The notes below the pieces were generated by a model, which did no database searches, was not told where the DNA came from, and worked only from the letters and a program-made list of their open reading frames with translations. 64,000 nt of DNA from Rhyacophila brunnea (Eukaryota; Arthropoda; Insecta; Trichoptera; Rhyacophilidae): the NCBI GenBank assembly GCA_022495005.1, contig JAGYXB010000269.1:434001-498000 (forward strand), written 5' to 3'. Positions 35,700 through 47,650 of this stretch are shown piece by piece. A program made the translations under genes and the position numbers. Numbering within the stretch: position 1 is the stretch's first letter; every line of letters starts with the position of its first letter.

Positions 35700-35945
35700 T
35701 GGGTCTATTCTATACTTATCGAACACTAAATTGATAAATAGTATCAAACTTAGGGTAGGTTTGTATCAAAATATTAGCACTTATATTAGTACCTATCTTG
35801 CTGCTGTTAAAATATCGCACTTATTGCAACAATAAAAACCAGCTTCGTGTAATTGTTACAATAAGTGCTAATATTTTGATACAAACCTACCCTAAGTTTG
35901 ATAATATTTATCACTTTAGCGGTCGATAAGCATAGAATAGACCCA
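35700..35945. mobile_element. foldback MITE with about 85-base arms
   Basis: It starts TGGGTCTATTCTATACTTAT and ends with GAATAGACCCA. The long inner arms include AACTTAGGGTAGGTTTGTAT on the left and its reverse complement on the right. CAG flanks both ends (35697-35699 and 35946-35948), compatible with a 3-bp target duplication. It is non-coding and the superfamily is not assigned. Confidence 0.72.
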
Positions 35946-36119
35946 CAGATTAACCGAAATTAAGTAATTAATAAATATATGTAGGTACTTACATTTAATA
36001 CCTATTGAAACCTTGACATTTTATCTTGGTAAGGGTGACATAAAGTCTAGGGTGAGTTTATGTTTAGGATGGTTAGGTGTATTTAAAAACTGTATTTAGG
36101 TACCTACTATGTGGTCACA

Positions 36120-36215
36120 AGGTTTTAATGTTGTCAATTTTTTTTATCATGTGGCGTCTCAAAATCAGTCGGTGCGTTGGGCCTCTACGTCACCAAATAC
36201 GCCACTGTTTATAAC
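36120..36215 (-). repeat. CAGTGGCGT hAT-type end fragment
   Basis: The reverse complement starts CAGTGGCGTATTTGGTGACG, then TAGAGGCCCAACGCACCGAC. The same words occur at 43914 (CAGTGGCGTGCTTAGTCACG, AAGAGGCCCGACGCACTGAC) and, more weakly, at 29685-29735. Confidence 0.5.
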
Positions 36216-37360
36216 TATTAACGTAAATAGGTACAATTTGTCAACGATTATAAATAATTGAATCTTGACGAGCGTCCGATAAAGCACCTAATAATATTAT
36301 GCTTGCATATTTTAGGCTTAGCAATCGAAGCCTATCGTATTGCATACATTGCGATATACATTCTGAGGTTACGTGACATAAAGTCCATACAAAAAAAAAC
36401 ATCAGCATTCCTCGGCAAATAATCCGATAAATATTTAAAGACAGATGGCGCACTGTAGCATATTTTTAAACCTTTGACAGATGGTGCTGTAATCTGTATA
36501 TATTTTAATACATTTCTACATATACGATATCTGTCGTTTTCAAATTAAATTATTTCTTAGAATATAAGTGATTATTTATTTTAAATACGTCAATATTCAA
36601 TGAAAAATTATTTTTCTTTTAAGAAGGTAGGCTTTAAATAATCGCCTAGTATGGAGTCTCCACCACTGGTATTAGGTACCTATCGATCATTTCTGGCGAT
36701 GCTCCTCATCTGCCACTGGTAAGCAGGTACTTATTGAATATAACCATTTAATTAAATTTATAGTTTTAATACCTAGGTATCCCTATATAGGTACTTATAT
36801 AAAATCAATTTTGGCTTTGTCTACTACTTAGATCAAACCATTTAGGGCTGATGTGATAAATAATCCTACTAATGGTCCATAGCTTCTCCGATTTCTCAAG
36901 TAATTCCAGCACCAACTATGTAGTGAGGGTTAGAGCGCATTATTGTGGGGTTACCTCAGACAGAAGAGGGCTAAACTATAAAGACGTAAACCACCCTAAT
37001 AGATTCCAGATGCTGCATTATTTGCTGAGTGAATGCGCACGTAATAAAATTCACAACCGGAAATAAAAGTGCAATTTTATAAACAGTGAGCTTTGAAGAC
37101 GGAAGCTTGCGTTAGGTAAGTGTTAAGCTCGCTTGACAGAATATTGAGAGTATTCATCACAATAGATTATATTATCTCGTACCGGTTATATGAAAACTGC
37201 ATAATTATGTAGTTAGTAAATTAAGATACAATAAATTAAATATGGTTTGTAACCCTTTAAAAAAAATCCCTGTTTATCAAGCTGCTTTCACTGACTTAAC
37301 ACAAAGATTACAATAATATTTAAGTATCCAATACTAATCATGATATGACGAATATATACT
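36216..37360. other. no gene recognised
   Basis: GACAGATGG(C/T)GC occurs twice (36438 and 36475), a common insect repeat word. Nothing else is supported. Confidence 0.45.
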
Positions 37361-37640
37361 GCAGCTCTATGTTGTAACTTGTGACATGAAGTCACCCGAC
37401 GACATGACGTAATTGTGACGTATGCTCAATACACGCATCGAAGCGAGCCGCCCAATGCACACGGCTCACCATAGATATTATTATACTGAAACACCTATTT
37501 GTGTATGGGGACAATGAATAACGCCAGTATTAGAGTGGCGTTAATTTATCGAAGACTATTGACTCACTTCGGTAGTACGTCACAATGATGTCATATGACG
37601 TCATGTCGCCGGGTGATCTCAACTCACAAGTTACAACATA
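37361..37640. mobile_element. MITE with TATGTTGTAACTTGTGA arms
   Basis: The left arm has TATGTTGTAACTTGTGA, then GTCACCCGACGACATGACGT. The right arm has GACGTCATGTCGCCGGGTGA, then TCACAAGTTACAACATA. Just outside the right arm, AGGCCCCTG resembles a hAT end and the left is a weak match, so outer limits are uncertain. Contrary to the surrounding DNA it is rich in CpG and ACGTCA words. Confidence 0.68.
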
Positions 37641-37952
37641 AGGCCCCTGAGATTACAAACATGGCAATACATACGCGTACGACACAACGTAGCGATACAG
37701 AATTCACGTCACCGAACCTCGGTGGACGAGCTGTGTATAGAAGGTTTGTTGAGTTTATATAACTACTAGCTGACCCGGCGAACTTCGTACCGCCTCAGAA
37801 TCAAAAATCTTGTGTTAACTTATTAACTGAATTATATTCAGTTTTTTATTAAGTTAAAATGAATACTCAAAATGAATAAGTTCAATAGATGTGCAAAAAT
37901 CAAATCAAAATGAAAAGTATTTTAATTACATTGAACTGTACATACTGTACAA

Positions 37953-38193
37953 CCACGATGACCGCGTGGCGTACGCCTGTCTATAGTGTCGAGGGTCCCA
38001 GGTTCGAATCCTAAGTCTGGCAAGTTCACATATTGTTTTTCAATTTGTGCATGAGTCAGAGTATTGTCCTAATACGTTGAGCAAGTGGCTGACATCCATT
38101 TTTCGTAAAAATAAAATCTGTTAATACAAACCTCCACTCTGTGGAGGCCCATATGATCCTATTAGGATCGGACATGGTCAAAAGAAAAAAAAA
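37953..38193 (+). mobile_element. tRNA-derived SINE, copy 1 (inside Helitron)
   Basis: The head begins CCACGATGACCGCGTGG and carries an RNA polymerase III B box GGTTCGAATCC at 38001-38011, with a weak A box about 30 bases upstream. A unique body (ending ...CGGACATGGTCAAAAG) and an A-rich tail follow. Two other copies in the window share head, body and tail, which defines it as a SINE rather than a tRNA gene. It sits within the Helitron, so it inserted later or was carried along. Confidence 0.8.
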
Positions 38194-38319
38194 GAATGTA
38201 ATTCACGTGGCAGCAAGGCATTTACTTTATTGAAGCGAATCGAAATGATTCGCGTAGCATTGTTGCACTACTTTCTGGTAAACTATTTGCTGGATGGGTT
38301 GCACTCAAGTCGATTCCCT

Positions 38320-40165
38320 TTATTGAAGCACCTTGTGATATCCGACATTTTTCTTTTTGTTGTCAGGTGCGAAAACAAACAAAGCAGATGGTTTGCCGAC
38401 ACTTGAACATTTTACGTAAAATTGACCGTGAGAGAAACATTCATTTTATAGATTCAGGCCACAAACACTCAAGGATTGGCCTTGTAATTTGTTGATCGTC
38501 ATGCCGAATGCAAGACGAATTGGAAATTGAATTCGCTTAAACTCGAATGGCATATCGGTTGGGATCATCGAAATTCTCGGAATGAGAACTTCCTCACCTT
38601 TGAACATTCCTTTGATTATCGTCGCGTGAATCACATTGCCTCTCAGTTTTCTCACCACCAAACGCGTTCCGTTACATAGTTTTGGTTGGTTCAGATTTCA
38701 AAGCATGATGACTACCGAGCCAACCTTCAGTTGTAAATTGTGCGGTGGCAAGCCAGGCAGATCCAATGAGTTTAAAAATTCAGTTGAATAGTTGGTTGCT
38801 TCGTCTTCGTTTGTTACACAGTCGATAGATTTGAAGGAATGCAGTGGACCAACGATTTGATTTTGAATTGTGAAGTTTAAGTGATCCACATCTTTGTTCT
38901 TTGCCGTAAGACTGCTCATTCACTCAACCAATTGTAATTTTTGTGGTTAGCAATGATGTTCGGTAACACTTTGTTGATGAGTTCGTCCTTAGTTGAGACG
39001 AAATTGCAAAAATTCAGCGAAAACGAAATCAATCCATTCGATTCATCGACAGGAACACGGCCGTTACCGATAGTCAGCAATTGCTTAGAGAAATCTTCGA
39101 CAGATGGATCGTTTAGCAATGCAATTCGCATGTTTGTCGTCAGCTAAAGTTTCTTCACATAGCGCCACAGAGTCGATGATTTGAGGCAAGCATTTATTTC
39201 ATCGGCAGCGGCCGATCTTGGAATGACTGGTAGTGTTTGGCGGAAATCGCCAGATAGTAAAATCATTGCGTTTCCAAAACTTCTTAAATCATTACGCAGA
39301 TCTTTCATAGTTCGATTGAGTGATTTCAATGCGCATTTGTGGACCATTGTGCATTCATCCCGGTGATGATTTTACTTTCTAACAAAACTTTGGCCATTAC
39401 TGAGTGTTTCGCAATGTTGAATGTCGGTTTTTCAGTCGTTTGCAGGTTTAAAGGCAATTTCTACTTTATATGAGACGTTCAGCATCCTTCTAGCAACGTG
39501 GCCGCTATCCCAGAAAAAGCAACTGCTACAGCATTTTCGGATCTCACACGAACAGTAGCCAAAAATACTGACATGAGGAATATCTTCCCAGTTCCACCGG
39601 GCGCGTTGAGGAAAAATAAGCCACCATTTCCATCATTAACTGCCTTCATTAATGTATCGTACACTTCTTTCTGTTGGGGGTTCAACAGTAGTACATTCGT
39701 TCGTACTGATTGGTTCAATGCATCTCCATCATATTCACGTTCACGTTCCAATTTTCGATTGAAAGCGTCGTTCAATCCACGATGTGGCGTTGGCATTCCT
39801 AACTTGACTAAAAAACTGCCGCACATGAGGTAACACACGTATTCGATTAAAAGCAAAGCCTGGTTATGTATCTCTTCATTCACCTCGAGATCGAGATTCC
39901 CTGAACTGACACGAATTCGATGTAAAATGTCTTCTGACATGTCATCCTTGTACTTGTTCCACAGTTCATGTGGATTCGATGGGAAGCATGTCGAAATAAT
40001 AATAGCAAATAATGTGTGAATCTAATTTGGAGATGCAGAAACAATTGCTTCAGCGATTGTCATATCCCAATGAGTATCGTTTTCAAGCAAATTGAGCTGT
40101 TGACATTCTGTGTTGTGTGCCCAGCACGAAATGTTGGGCACACAACACCATTGACAGTTAGACAT
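38320..40165 (-). pseudogene. Helitron PIF1-like helicase domain, decayed
   Basis: In minus-strand order the relic has ENDTHWDMTIAEAIVSASPN then an in-frame stop. FPSNPHELWNKYKDDMSEDI follows, then the Walker A motif APGGTGK (about 39584-39604) within RTNVLLLNPQQKEVYDTL...GGLFF. Next is the Walker B core DEC with a frameshift just upstream (near 39365), then LLSGDFRQTLPVIPRSAA and AFGMTINKLQGQSLSVCGLN followed by a stop at 38446. The tail CFSHGQFYVKCSSVG differs from the usual family tail. These are the ordered superfamily 1 motifs of Helitron helicases. Several stops and shifts break it. Near 40111-40147 a 13-bp inverted repeat (TGTTGTGTGCCCA) appears to interrupt the coding relic. No Rep HUH motif is visible. 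Confidence 0.88.
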
Positions 40166-40478
40166 TTCGACTATCATTCTTTCTTTTGTTTGTTTGTTTC
40201 TTATTTATTGTTTCTGTCATGTATCAGAGATGGCGTTGTATACGGATTTAAATTTTTTGTGATTTTCTTTTATTTTCGAATGCGCGAGGTTCATTGTTCA
40301 AAATGTATGAGAAAATGAATTTTCTTCATAATTTATTTTTTCCGTAATTTATCCGATGTTTTAATAGTTATTCTGCTATTCGGACGGAGACAAATCCAAC
40401 AAATCAAAGTTTATAAAAATCGGTCCAGCCGTTCTTGAGTTATAAATGGTGTAACTAACCCGACTTTAAATATATAGA

Positions 40479-41319
40479 TAAGACTATTTTTTTAAATAGA
40501 ATAAAAATTAAATGAAACTGATTATTTTGATAAAACAATATTATAACCTCAATGTTAACGAATGTTTTTCTTTTCCTCACAATTTGTGTCCTTCTTCATA
40601 GTTATTATTGCAATGGGCATTTGTGTCTATTGCTCTGTAATAAATACACGTTAGCCGGCTCTCACATCTAAATTCGCCTCGTCCTAAGCACAGCCACAAA
40701 TCAAACATTCTAGGAACGTCAGTACGATGTTGCATATGAAGACCGCGCACATAGGCACCTAGCGACAGTCACGCGTAATCGTGGTATAGGAATGACCAAT
40801 TCGTAGGTGTGTGTATGCGTTCTGGCGGCTTTGACCCTCAGCCCGAGACACATAAAATTTGTTGCTAGCAGCACTAGATGTTTTTTTCCAAACTAAACAG
40901 CTGCATTCCACCAATGTGCGGAGCTCCATTTTGGCAACGTGTGTTTTGTTAATAACGATGACGTCACATTGACGTTTCGACACGTTGCAGACGGACGAGA
41001 TTTTATGTGCGAGGCGGCTTAGCCCGCTCAGTATCCGTCATATGAATATCAGATACGTGCATATTCCGTGTGAAGTCGTTATTATTTATTATGCACGAGT
41101 ATTCCGTTTATTTCATTTGAAACTTCAAACTTCAAACTTAAGTTAGTAAGAGGATTGCAACCCATCTAGTAAAATAAATTAAAACACGCATGCCTACGTG
41201 GTAATGGCCACTTATGATAGCAAGGCAATGCATTTACATGCCATTTAATATCTATTATTATTTAAATTTAGCATTGATAACGATAATGGTTAAATTATGT
41301 GTATATGTTACGCCGAATA
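40479..41319. other. no gene recognised
   Basis: Flank between the Helitron and the 783-bp TIR element. A moderately GC-rich part at 40740-41040 has no recognised motif. Confidence 0.45.
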
Positions 41320-42102
41320 TGCGAAATTGACTATTACATGAAATAGCCAAAATTTTGCCTAAATCATGAAAAATGCAAGCCCGTTGCCTTATTCATGAAT
41401 TAGACAAAATATATGCCGAGTGCGTGAATTCGGCAGTAATTTTTTTGCCTAGTTCATGCATTGGACACATTAGATAGTAGCGCTATGGTAGTGTTTTTTG
41501 CAACTAAACTAAATGTGTCAAATGCTCATGCATTGGCCAAAATTTACGTATATTATCTATGGTCAAAATAGATGGTCGCGCAACAAATCAAACTAACCAA
41601 ATGTGTCAAATGTCATTGATTATAATATAAAAATAAACCAATCAATAACTACAATAACGTTCATATCCATTTACTATGCGCAAAAAAAACTAGAACTATA
41701 ATAATATGATAACGGAAGAATTTTATTAAAAGGTATTTTCGCGATTTGATTCATGCTTGGGTATCAATCGTGCAATGGTCGATTGTATGTTTGTGATAGT
41801 TTGTTGACACTTGTTAGCTAACCTCAAAAAAGACATTCAGTTGAATTCAGAATTACAAAACCTAGCCTAACCTAACCTAACCTAATAATAATAATATTAT
41901 ATTATGTCCAATTATAACTAATAACACCATCTGTATTAAATTTACTTTTTCTACTGTCATGTTGACAGTTTAAGAATTCCATACCCTGGCGAATTCACGC
42001 ACTCGGCAGATAATTTACCTAATTCATGAATAAGGCAACGGGCTTGACTATTACATGAATTAGCCAAAATTTTGCCCATTTCATGTAATAGTCAATTTCG
42101 CA
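41320..42102. mobile_element. 783-bp terminal-inverted-repeat element with palindromic subrepeats
   Basis: It starts TGCGAAATTGACTATTACAT and ends with its reverse complement. The arms run about 110 bases with few changes, including GCCAAAATTTTGCC, GGCAACGGGCTTG and GCACTCGGC blocks. Within each arm, palindromic words such as TTCATGAATTAG and CATGAAATAGCC recur. A short CCTAA tract lies near 41866-41885. No transposase is visible and the target duplication is unclear, so the superfamily is unassigned. Confidence 0.75.
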
Positions 42103-42649
42103 CATTCAGTTATGAGCAGATCTTCGCAGCCCAAAAAAATATGACTAAACATTGGTTGTTAATTATTATAATTGATGTTGTTTCAAGTTCGTATTATTTT
42201 TACGCAACGATAAATCAAAAAACAGATCGCATTACATACAAAGTCTGCGAATATTTACGACTTCAGTTTGCGCAAATTTTTCGAAGACGGCCTGCCGACA
42301 TTTGCTTTTCTAGGAATCTCTCGTTTTATAGGTCTGCGGCATCACAAACGATTGTTTAAAATAATATATTAATAATTCACCATGATATTTTTTACCGTGA
42401 CGTGTTATGTCTAACATTGAAACATGTGTATCTGAAATTGTTCCAATTCTGAATTATTAGTCTTAAATAAATATGATTGAATCCTACCTTCCCTGAAAAT
42501 TAATGTGACCTTCTTGATCAAACGTCTCCACAACCATATAGGTATCTGCCGCAAGTTCTTTTCACTGTCTTAGCAGGTATGTGGTGTCTCTTTCTAACAG
42601 TGCCGCAGAGAGCCCGCTGAAGGAAAGTAGGCTGTGATGGGTCATGTCC

Positions 42650-42730
42650 GGAAAATTGTACGTATAGATTTGGCCGTATCACAATTCACCGTGAGCTGCT
42701 GTATTGGAAACTAATGGTCGTATAGCATTG
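42650..42730 (+). repeat. solo TTCACCGTGA arm
   Basis: GGAAAATTGTACGTATAGAT, then GGCCGTATCACAATTCACCG, TGAGCTGCTGTATTGGAAAC and GGTCGTATAG. This is a good match to the outer arm consensus. Confidence 0.65.
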
Positions 42731-42847
42731 ATTTGAATTCGTGTCTTTATAAAACACTCACGTAATAAAACAATCTGAACACAATAGAGATATACAAGAA
42801 AGTCTGTACCCAGGTAAGTAAATTAGTAGGTACTTAATACAATCATT

Positions 42848-43099
42848 TTTGTTTTTGATCATGTCCGATCCTAAAAAGAACATTTATTATTATTGGCCTC
42901 TACAGAGTGGAGGTTTGTATTAACAGATTTTGTTTTTACGAATAATAGATGTCAGCTACTTGCTCAACCCATTAGGTCCATCATACTCGACTCATGGGTA
43001 CATAAATAGAAAAACAATATGTGCACTTGCCAGACCCAAGATTTTAACCTGGGACCCAGTACGTTATGGGCCGACGCTTAAGCTACGCGGCCATCGTGG
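42848..43099 (-). mobile_element. tRNA-derived SINE, copy 2
   Basis: The reverse complement of this stretch matches copy 1 from the head CCACGATGGCCGCGTAGC through the body to GGACATGATCAAAAAC and an A-rich tail. The B box is mutated (GGTTAAAATCT). The A-box region TAGCTTAAGCGT is better preserved than in copy 1. Confidence 0.8.
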
Positions 43100-43144
43100 G
43101 ACATTTATATGAAATTCTGGTAGGTGGTTGTAAGTATTAAGTCG

Positions 43145-43290
43145 TACCTATTAAATATTGTGGCATCCGAAAACATGTCCCAACCACGTCAAACGCCTCC
43201 TTAAGATTTGTTCAATCATCGAGGGCTGCCGTATCCACTCACGAACACGTGTTTGTAACGCGGTAGTACCAATGTAGCTCTAAAATACAT
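43145..43290 (-). pseudogene. LINE C-terminal fragment
   Basis: Reading minus, LELHWYYRVTNTCS is followed, across frame breaks, by a segment equivalent to the WLGHVFRMPP block, ending in FRMPQ. Its nucleotide match to 21835-21960 is clear: CGTCAAACGCCTCC corresponds to CGTAAATCGTCTCT, and the TTTGTAACGCGGTAGTACCA stretch also aligns. Confidence 0.6.
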
Positions 43291-43913
43291 ATGAACATGT
43301 ACGGTAGTATATAGGAACATACTTAATTATTTGTTTACTGTAATCAGTTTAGAACTGACCCATAATTAGAATTTAACAATCAGTTCCAGCTGACTGTATG
43401 ACACTGTACGAGTATGGGTAGGTATGTAGGTACCGATCAACACTTTGAATATCCAGTGGGCACTAGTTGTCATGTCTTATTAAAATAATCGACAACTGTC
43501 AAAATTTAATTAGTTTTTTTTTAATTAGTTGATATTATCCAGTGTATTTAGGAAGTAAAACGTAAAAAATGTTTAAAATAAATATAACAGATCAGTAGCA
43601 TAGTTAAAAATAATATATTCTTGTTAGACGATATTGTTTTGTTTTTTACTGCGAGGTGACAGGAGTTATGAAGGGCCATTTATTAACCAGGAGATGACAG
43701 CCCACGGAGCCGAAAAATATTAATGTGTTGTAAAATTTAAATAATATTATATTGTGTGTACTTTGTGGTAGTCTCTTTCCTAGCTGCTGCTCAGATGGTT
43801 ATATTAACTAAATTAAGTATAACTTTAATCACCATTTTTCAAATATGATACCTATTTTATTTATTTAAATTATTCAAATAATATATCTAATTGGATTTTT
43901 GTACGTGATTGAC

Positions 43914-44060
43914 AGTGGCGTGCTTAGTCACGAAGAGGCCCGACGCACTGACTTTGGTAAAATTCAATAATAATTGTACGACTTGTTTGGACTGCTTTTG
44001 AGGCTGTTTTCTGAGGCCCTTTTTTAAAGGTTTTGACGAACCGATTGGATCATCTGCATC
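43914..44060 (+). repeat. CAGTGGCGT hAT-type end fragment
   Basis: CAGTGGCGTGCTTAGTCACG with GAGGCCCGACGCACTGAC matches the inverse of 36120-36215. No partner terminus was found nearby, so this is a solitary end. The right limit is approximate. Confidence 0.5.
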
Positions 44061-47000
44061 AAAAAAATTGTCGCTGAAACCAGCATTTTTCATTGACATA
44101 ACACAGTTTATCGTAAATCTGTATTTCGTATATTGTCATGACATAAAGAGTCATGTATTTAATCATATCATAATATAGTTCACACTTTAAGAGAAAACAA
44201 TGACAAATGAACAAAAAAATGAAAAAAGCGTTTCACTTGCATTATTATACTTGCATATTGTGGCGGTTCCTTAAAATAATTGAGAGCATTTAGCAAAGCA
44301 TCAAAAGAATTTATTGGTAGATAGATTTTAAAAGAAATTCAATTGTTAATTGTGGAAATAATACTTTTACATACGCAAGAAATTTTCATTGGAAATGCTA
44401 AAAAGCTTTATAAGCGATTTTAGAGATTTTTTAGATCTTTTAGAGGTTATTTGTAGTGTTAGTTATAAGAGGCACGTTTCATAATTGTATCGATGTGCCC
44501 CATGCGCCAGTACTGCCAGCATGAGGTTCCTAAGTATTAGCAAGGATTTAGATATTTTTTTCCACATCCTTTCCACATAGTAATGAAATAAATTTACTGT
44601 TTTTCTTTTAATATTGAGATATTTAAGTGAAAATGGAAAAAATGCTGTTCACATAATGTCATCATTTATATTTAAATCTTCCTCCATAAATTGGAGGAAA
44701 CTAAAAACAGGCGAGCTTTAATATTATTATGTACTAGGTAGGTACTCATATTAATAAGTATTATAATAAAGAGTTTTTTTGGTATTAAAATACTTTTTAA
44801 TGATTATAAATTATAATACTCGTAATTACCGAAAACTTAAAAAGTGACTAAAACTGATATTTTTTTCATTTTTACGACATGTATACGTAGTCGAATAGAT
44901 ATTTTAATGATATATTTAATTGTACGTATATTATAATAATATTTTATCAAATTCTGATAAATTCGATAATATTTTGTTTACTTTGACTTGAGGGAAATAT
45001 AATTTTATTCACCCTGAAAACTCCGCGAATAAACGCAGTGGATATACGGTCGTTAGTTCAGTACATTTAGGGGTTGGTGGAACGTTTTATTAGTATGCAA
45101 CATCATCCCTCTTCAGGGTAAAATCTAATGCGCTCCTATCAACTTATTGCTGTATAATGTTAGGGTTTTTATCACGGTCGTAACTTACATGCCCGAGATT
45201 TTTTTAATCATTATAACATCTCCCCTATTTTCTGTATCTACCTACTCTTAATAGAAAAAACTGACATCATTGCCTACTTAGTTTTAACATTATACCAAGT
45301 GCATGCTTTTAGATTTAGATTTATTTAGCGGCGATTTTCATTAACGCAAATGACGCTATCGATTCGTAATTTTTTTTTAAAAGGGCCTCGATACAGTTTA
45401 AAACAGTCATACAACTATAAAACTATGTTAATACCTCCCGAAATTTAATCGGTTAAGCACGTATAATAAATAATAAGACGTATATTCGAATCTTTGATAC
45501 TAACTAGTCACATTCTTAGTAGGTACCTAAGTAGTAGTTTTGATTAGTTTGGTAATTGATTTTTAAAAAAATTCCATGTTTATTAGAGCTGCAGCAAATT
45601 TAAAAGTTAGTCCTCCCGGAAACGGAAAAATACAAATTATTTTGGTAAATGGAATATTTCGACCGAACTTCATGACAACAGGATTGTGACCCAGATGATT
45701 TGGCTATCGAACAGCCTACGAACGGTTTGACCTATCTTCTTTCGGCATTCTATGACACGCAAGATCTGTGGCAACACTGGCAACTGGAAGACTGGTGGCA
45801 CGTAGAATTTGGTGCAACTATCTGAGGCATACATTGTTTGCTTTAATATCCCGTCGCGGCATGTCTAAACGACAAGACAGCGCGGATGATACAAACAAAC
45901 GCTAACAATCCTAATGATTATTACCGTTAAGCCACGCGAACTCGATTACCACTTGTGGATGCGACAGTACGCAATAACTCGTAGGTGAGTAGGTACCCTT
46001 ATTCATACCTGTAGGCCAGGCGTTTATCGTAAGTGTCTGAATATGGTTAATGTGTCCGTAAAAGTACCTACGGCGGGTCTGCACGAAAGCGACGAAAAGC
46101 TATACCTAAGTAGTATATGGGATAAATGTGAAAGTCAGAGACACATGATTTTGTTAAGGCTATACCTCAGTTGATGCATGGTCTAAAAAGATCGTGGCTA
46201 GGCGATGCGCGGATTGCCGGTCGCGGGTGCAAATGACACATGCCGAACGAAATATAATTTGTCATATAAATCCATCATGCGTCCATTTAATGTTGTTTAT
46301 TGTTCTATTAGTAACAATAATAATATATTCATTGACATGTTTTCTTTTCCAAGTAAATGGGTAACATTTTTAGTCATCTCTACACTATTTAAGAATTAAT
46401 ACCCCCGTTGCCATCACGAAACAAATTGACATATTCACACTTCGACGTTCGCTCTCGGATTGCCAGCGAGTCCAAAATTTCGTCGCGCCTATAGTTGAAA
46501 ATTATTTGCCGTTTCACTGAAGTATCGTCTTAACTCCGGCTACTTCTCATCCGCCACATAACTATAATACGTCATAATCATTTTTCTGTGTGCTCGCCTG
46601 TCCTTATAATATGCCATGTGATCATCTTATAGAATACTTAGACTAGTAAGTACAGTACATAGTACTATTGAACTAATATTATTTATGTAGGTATATTCTG
46701 AATAAAAACTTAATAACATAAAACAGAAATAATTAAATCCGCTAACCCTCATGATCATTTCTACCGGCCGTAAAAAAACTCATCGCTGTTCTAAACACAT
46801 TGTTTCATAAATCTGTAAAGCTACAGATAAAATACATCTGTTAATCATAATCCCAACGCATTTTATCAAATGTAATTCAATTTGTCGCGTTGTTATCGGC
46901 TCTTTATCGTTTGATGAATATATTGCATTAGAATGGTAATAACTACAACAAGGGTGGAATGAAGCGCTGAGGGATGTAATCCTATTACAGTTTAATTCAA

Positions 47001-47413
47001 AATATACCTATACTTAGTAAACTACCCTCCATAAAATAACGTTATGCTATCCGTAAGTTCCTACATATTATTATATCCTTCTACGTTATTCAGATTTTCA
47101 TGATGGAAGCATTTTAGATTTAAAGTCGATTTAAAGTTTTAGATTTAGACTCAACGGATTTTTTTTACAAATACTTTGTTTTTCCCGTACCTACCTAATA
47201 AGTGTATTAGAAAATGTCGTTTTATTAAAATATATCCACCCAGGATATACCAACCTAGGTCCTAGGTGGAGCATTATTTGATTATTTATTTTGAACAATA
47301 ATTATTGGTGCTCTAGTGAGTATTATAATAACACCTTCGTGATATTATTTCTATCTTTTTTAGTAATATCTAATAAATGATCAACATTGTCAGTCTGTAC
47401 GCATAGGTAGAGG
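44061..47413. other. no gene recognised
   Basis: About 3.3 kb of mostly AT-rich DNA. The short GC-richer parts near 45770-46050 and 46190-46240 carry no recognised coding or element signature. Confidence 0.5.
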
Positions 47414-47650
47414 TAGGGAATGCAATACCGGTAATAAAAAATCGGGATCCCGGTATTCATCGATATCAAAATACCGGTTTTAAAAAAGAGGTTTGAAAGA
47501 AAGTAGAGAAATTGTAAAAGGTAAAATAATAGTAAGATATTCACTACATATTTATTTTGGGTTGAAAAGCTTTCAACTTCTATTTTGGACTGAACTTTCT
47601 TTCTGTTTTAAACCCGGTATTGATGATTTCATTCGGTATTGCAATCCCTA
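47414..47650. mobile_element. non-autonomous hAT element, TAGGGATTGCAATACCGG family, copy 2
   Basis: Its ends are TAGGGAATGCAATACCGG and TATTGCAATCCCTA, with internal AAAATACCGGTTTTAAAAA as in copy 1. At 237 bases it is an internally deleted relative. No convincing target duplication remains. Confidence 0.78.

Larger units (their letters stand above)
37766..40478 (-). mobile_element. Helitron with helicase relic, full ends
   Basis: Read on the minus strand the element starts TCTATATATTTAAAGTCGGG and ends CGCCGGGTCAGCTAG, followed by T and preceded by A. That is the TC...CTRR structure inserted between A and T that defines Helitrons, with no target duplication. A short stem (GGCG...CGCC) sits about 7 bases before the CTAG end. 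Inside is a decayed PIF1-like helicase. The Rep nuclease half is missing, so at 2.7 kb the copy is internally deleted. A tRNA-derived SINE is nested near the CTAG end. Confidence 0.85.

Noticed and set aside
38001..38011. B box taken as part of a functional tRNA gene
   Set aside because: The same head, body and A-rich tail recur at 42848 and 53199, which marks a SINE; no cloverleaf acceptor stem was found.
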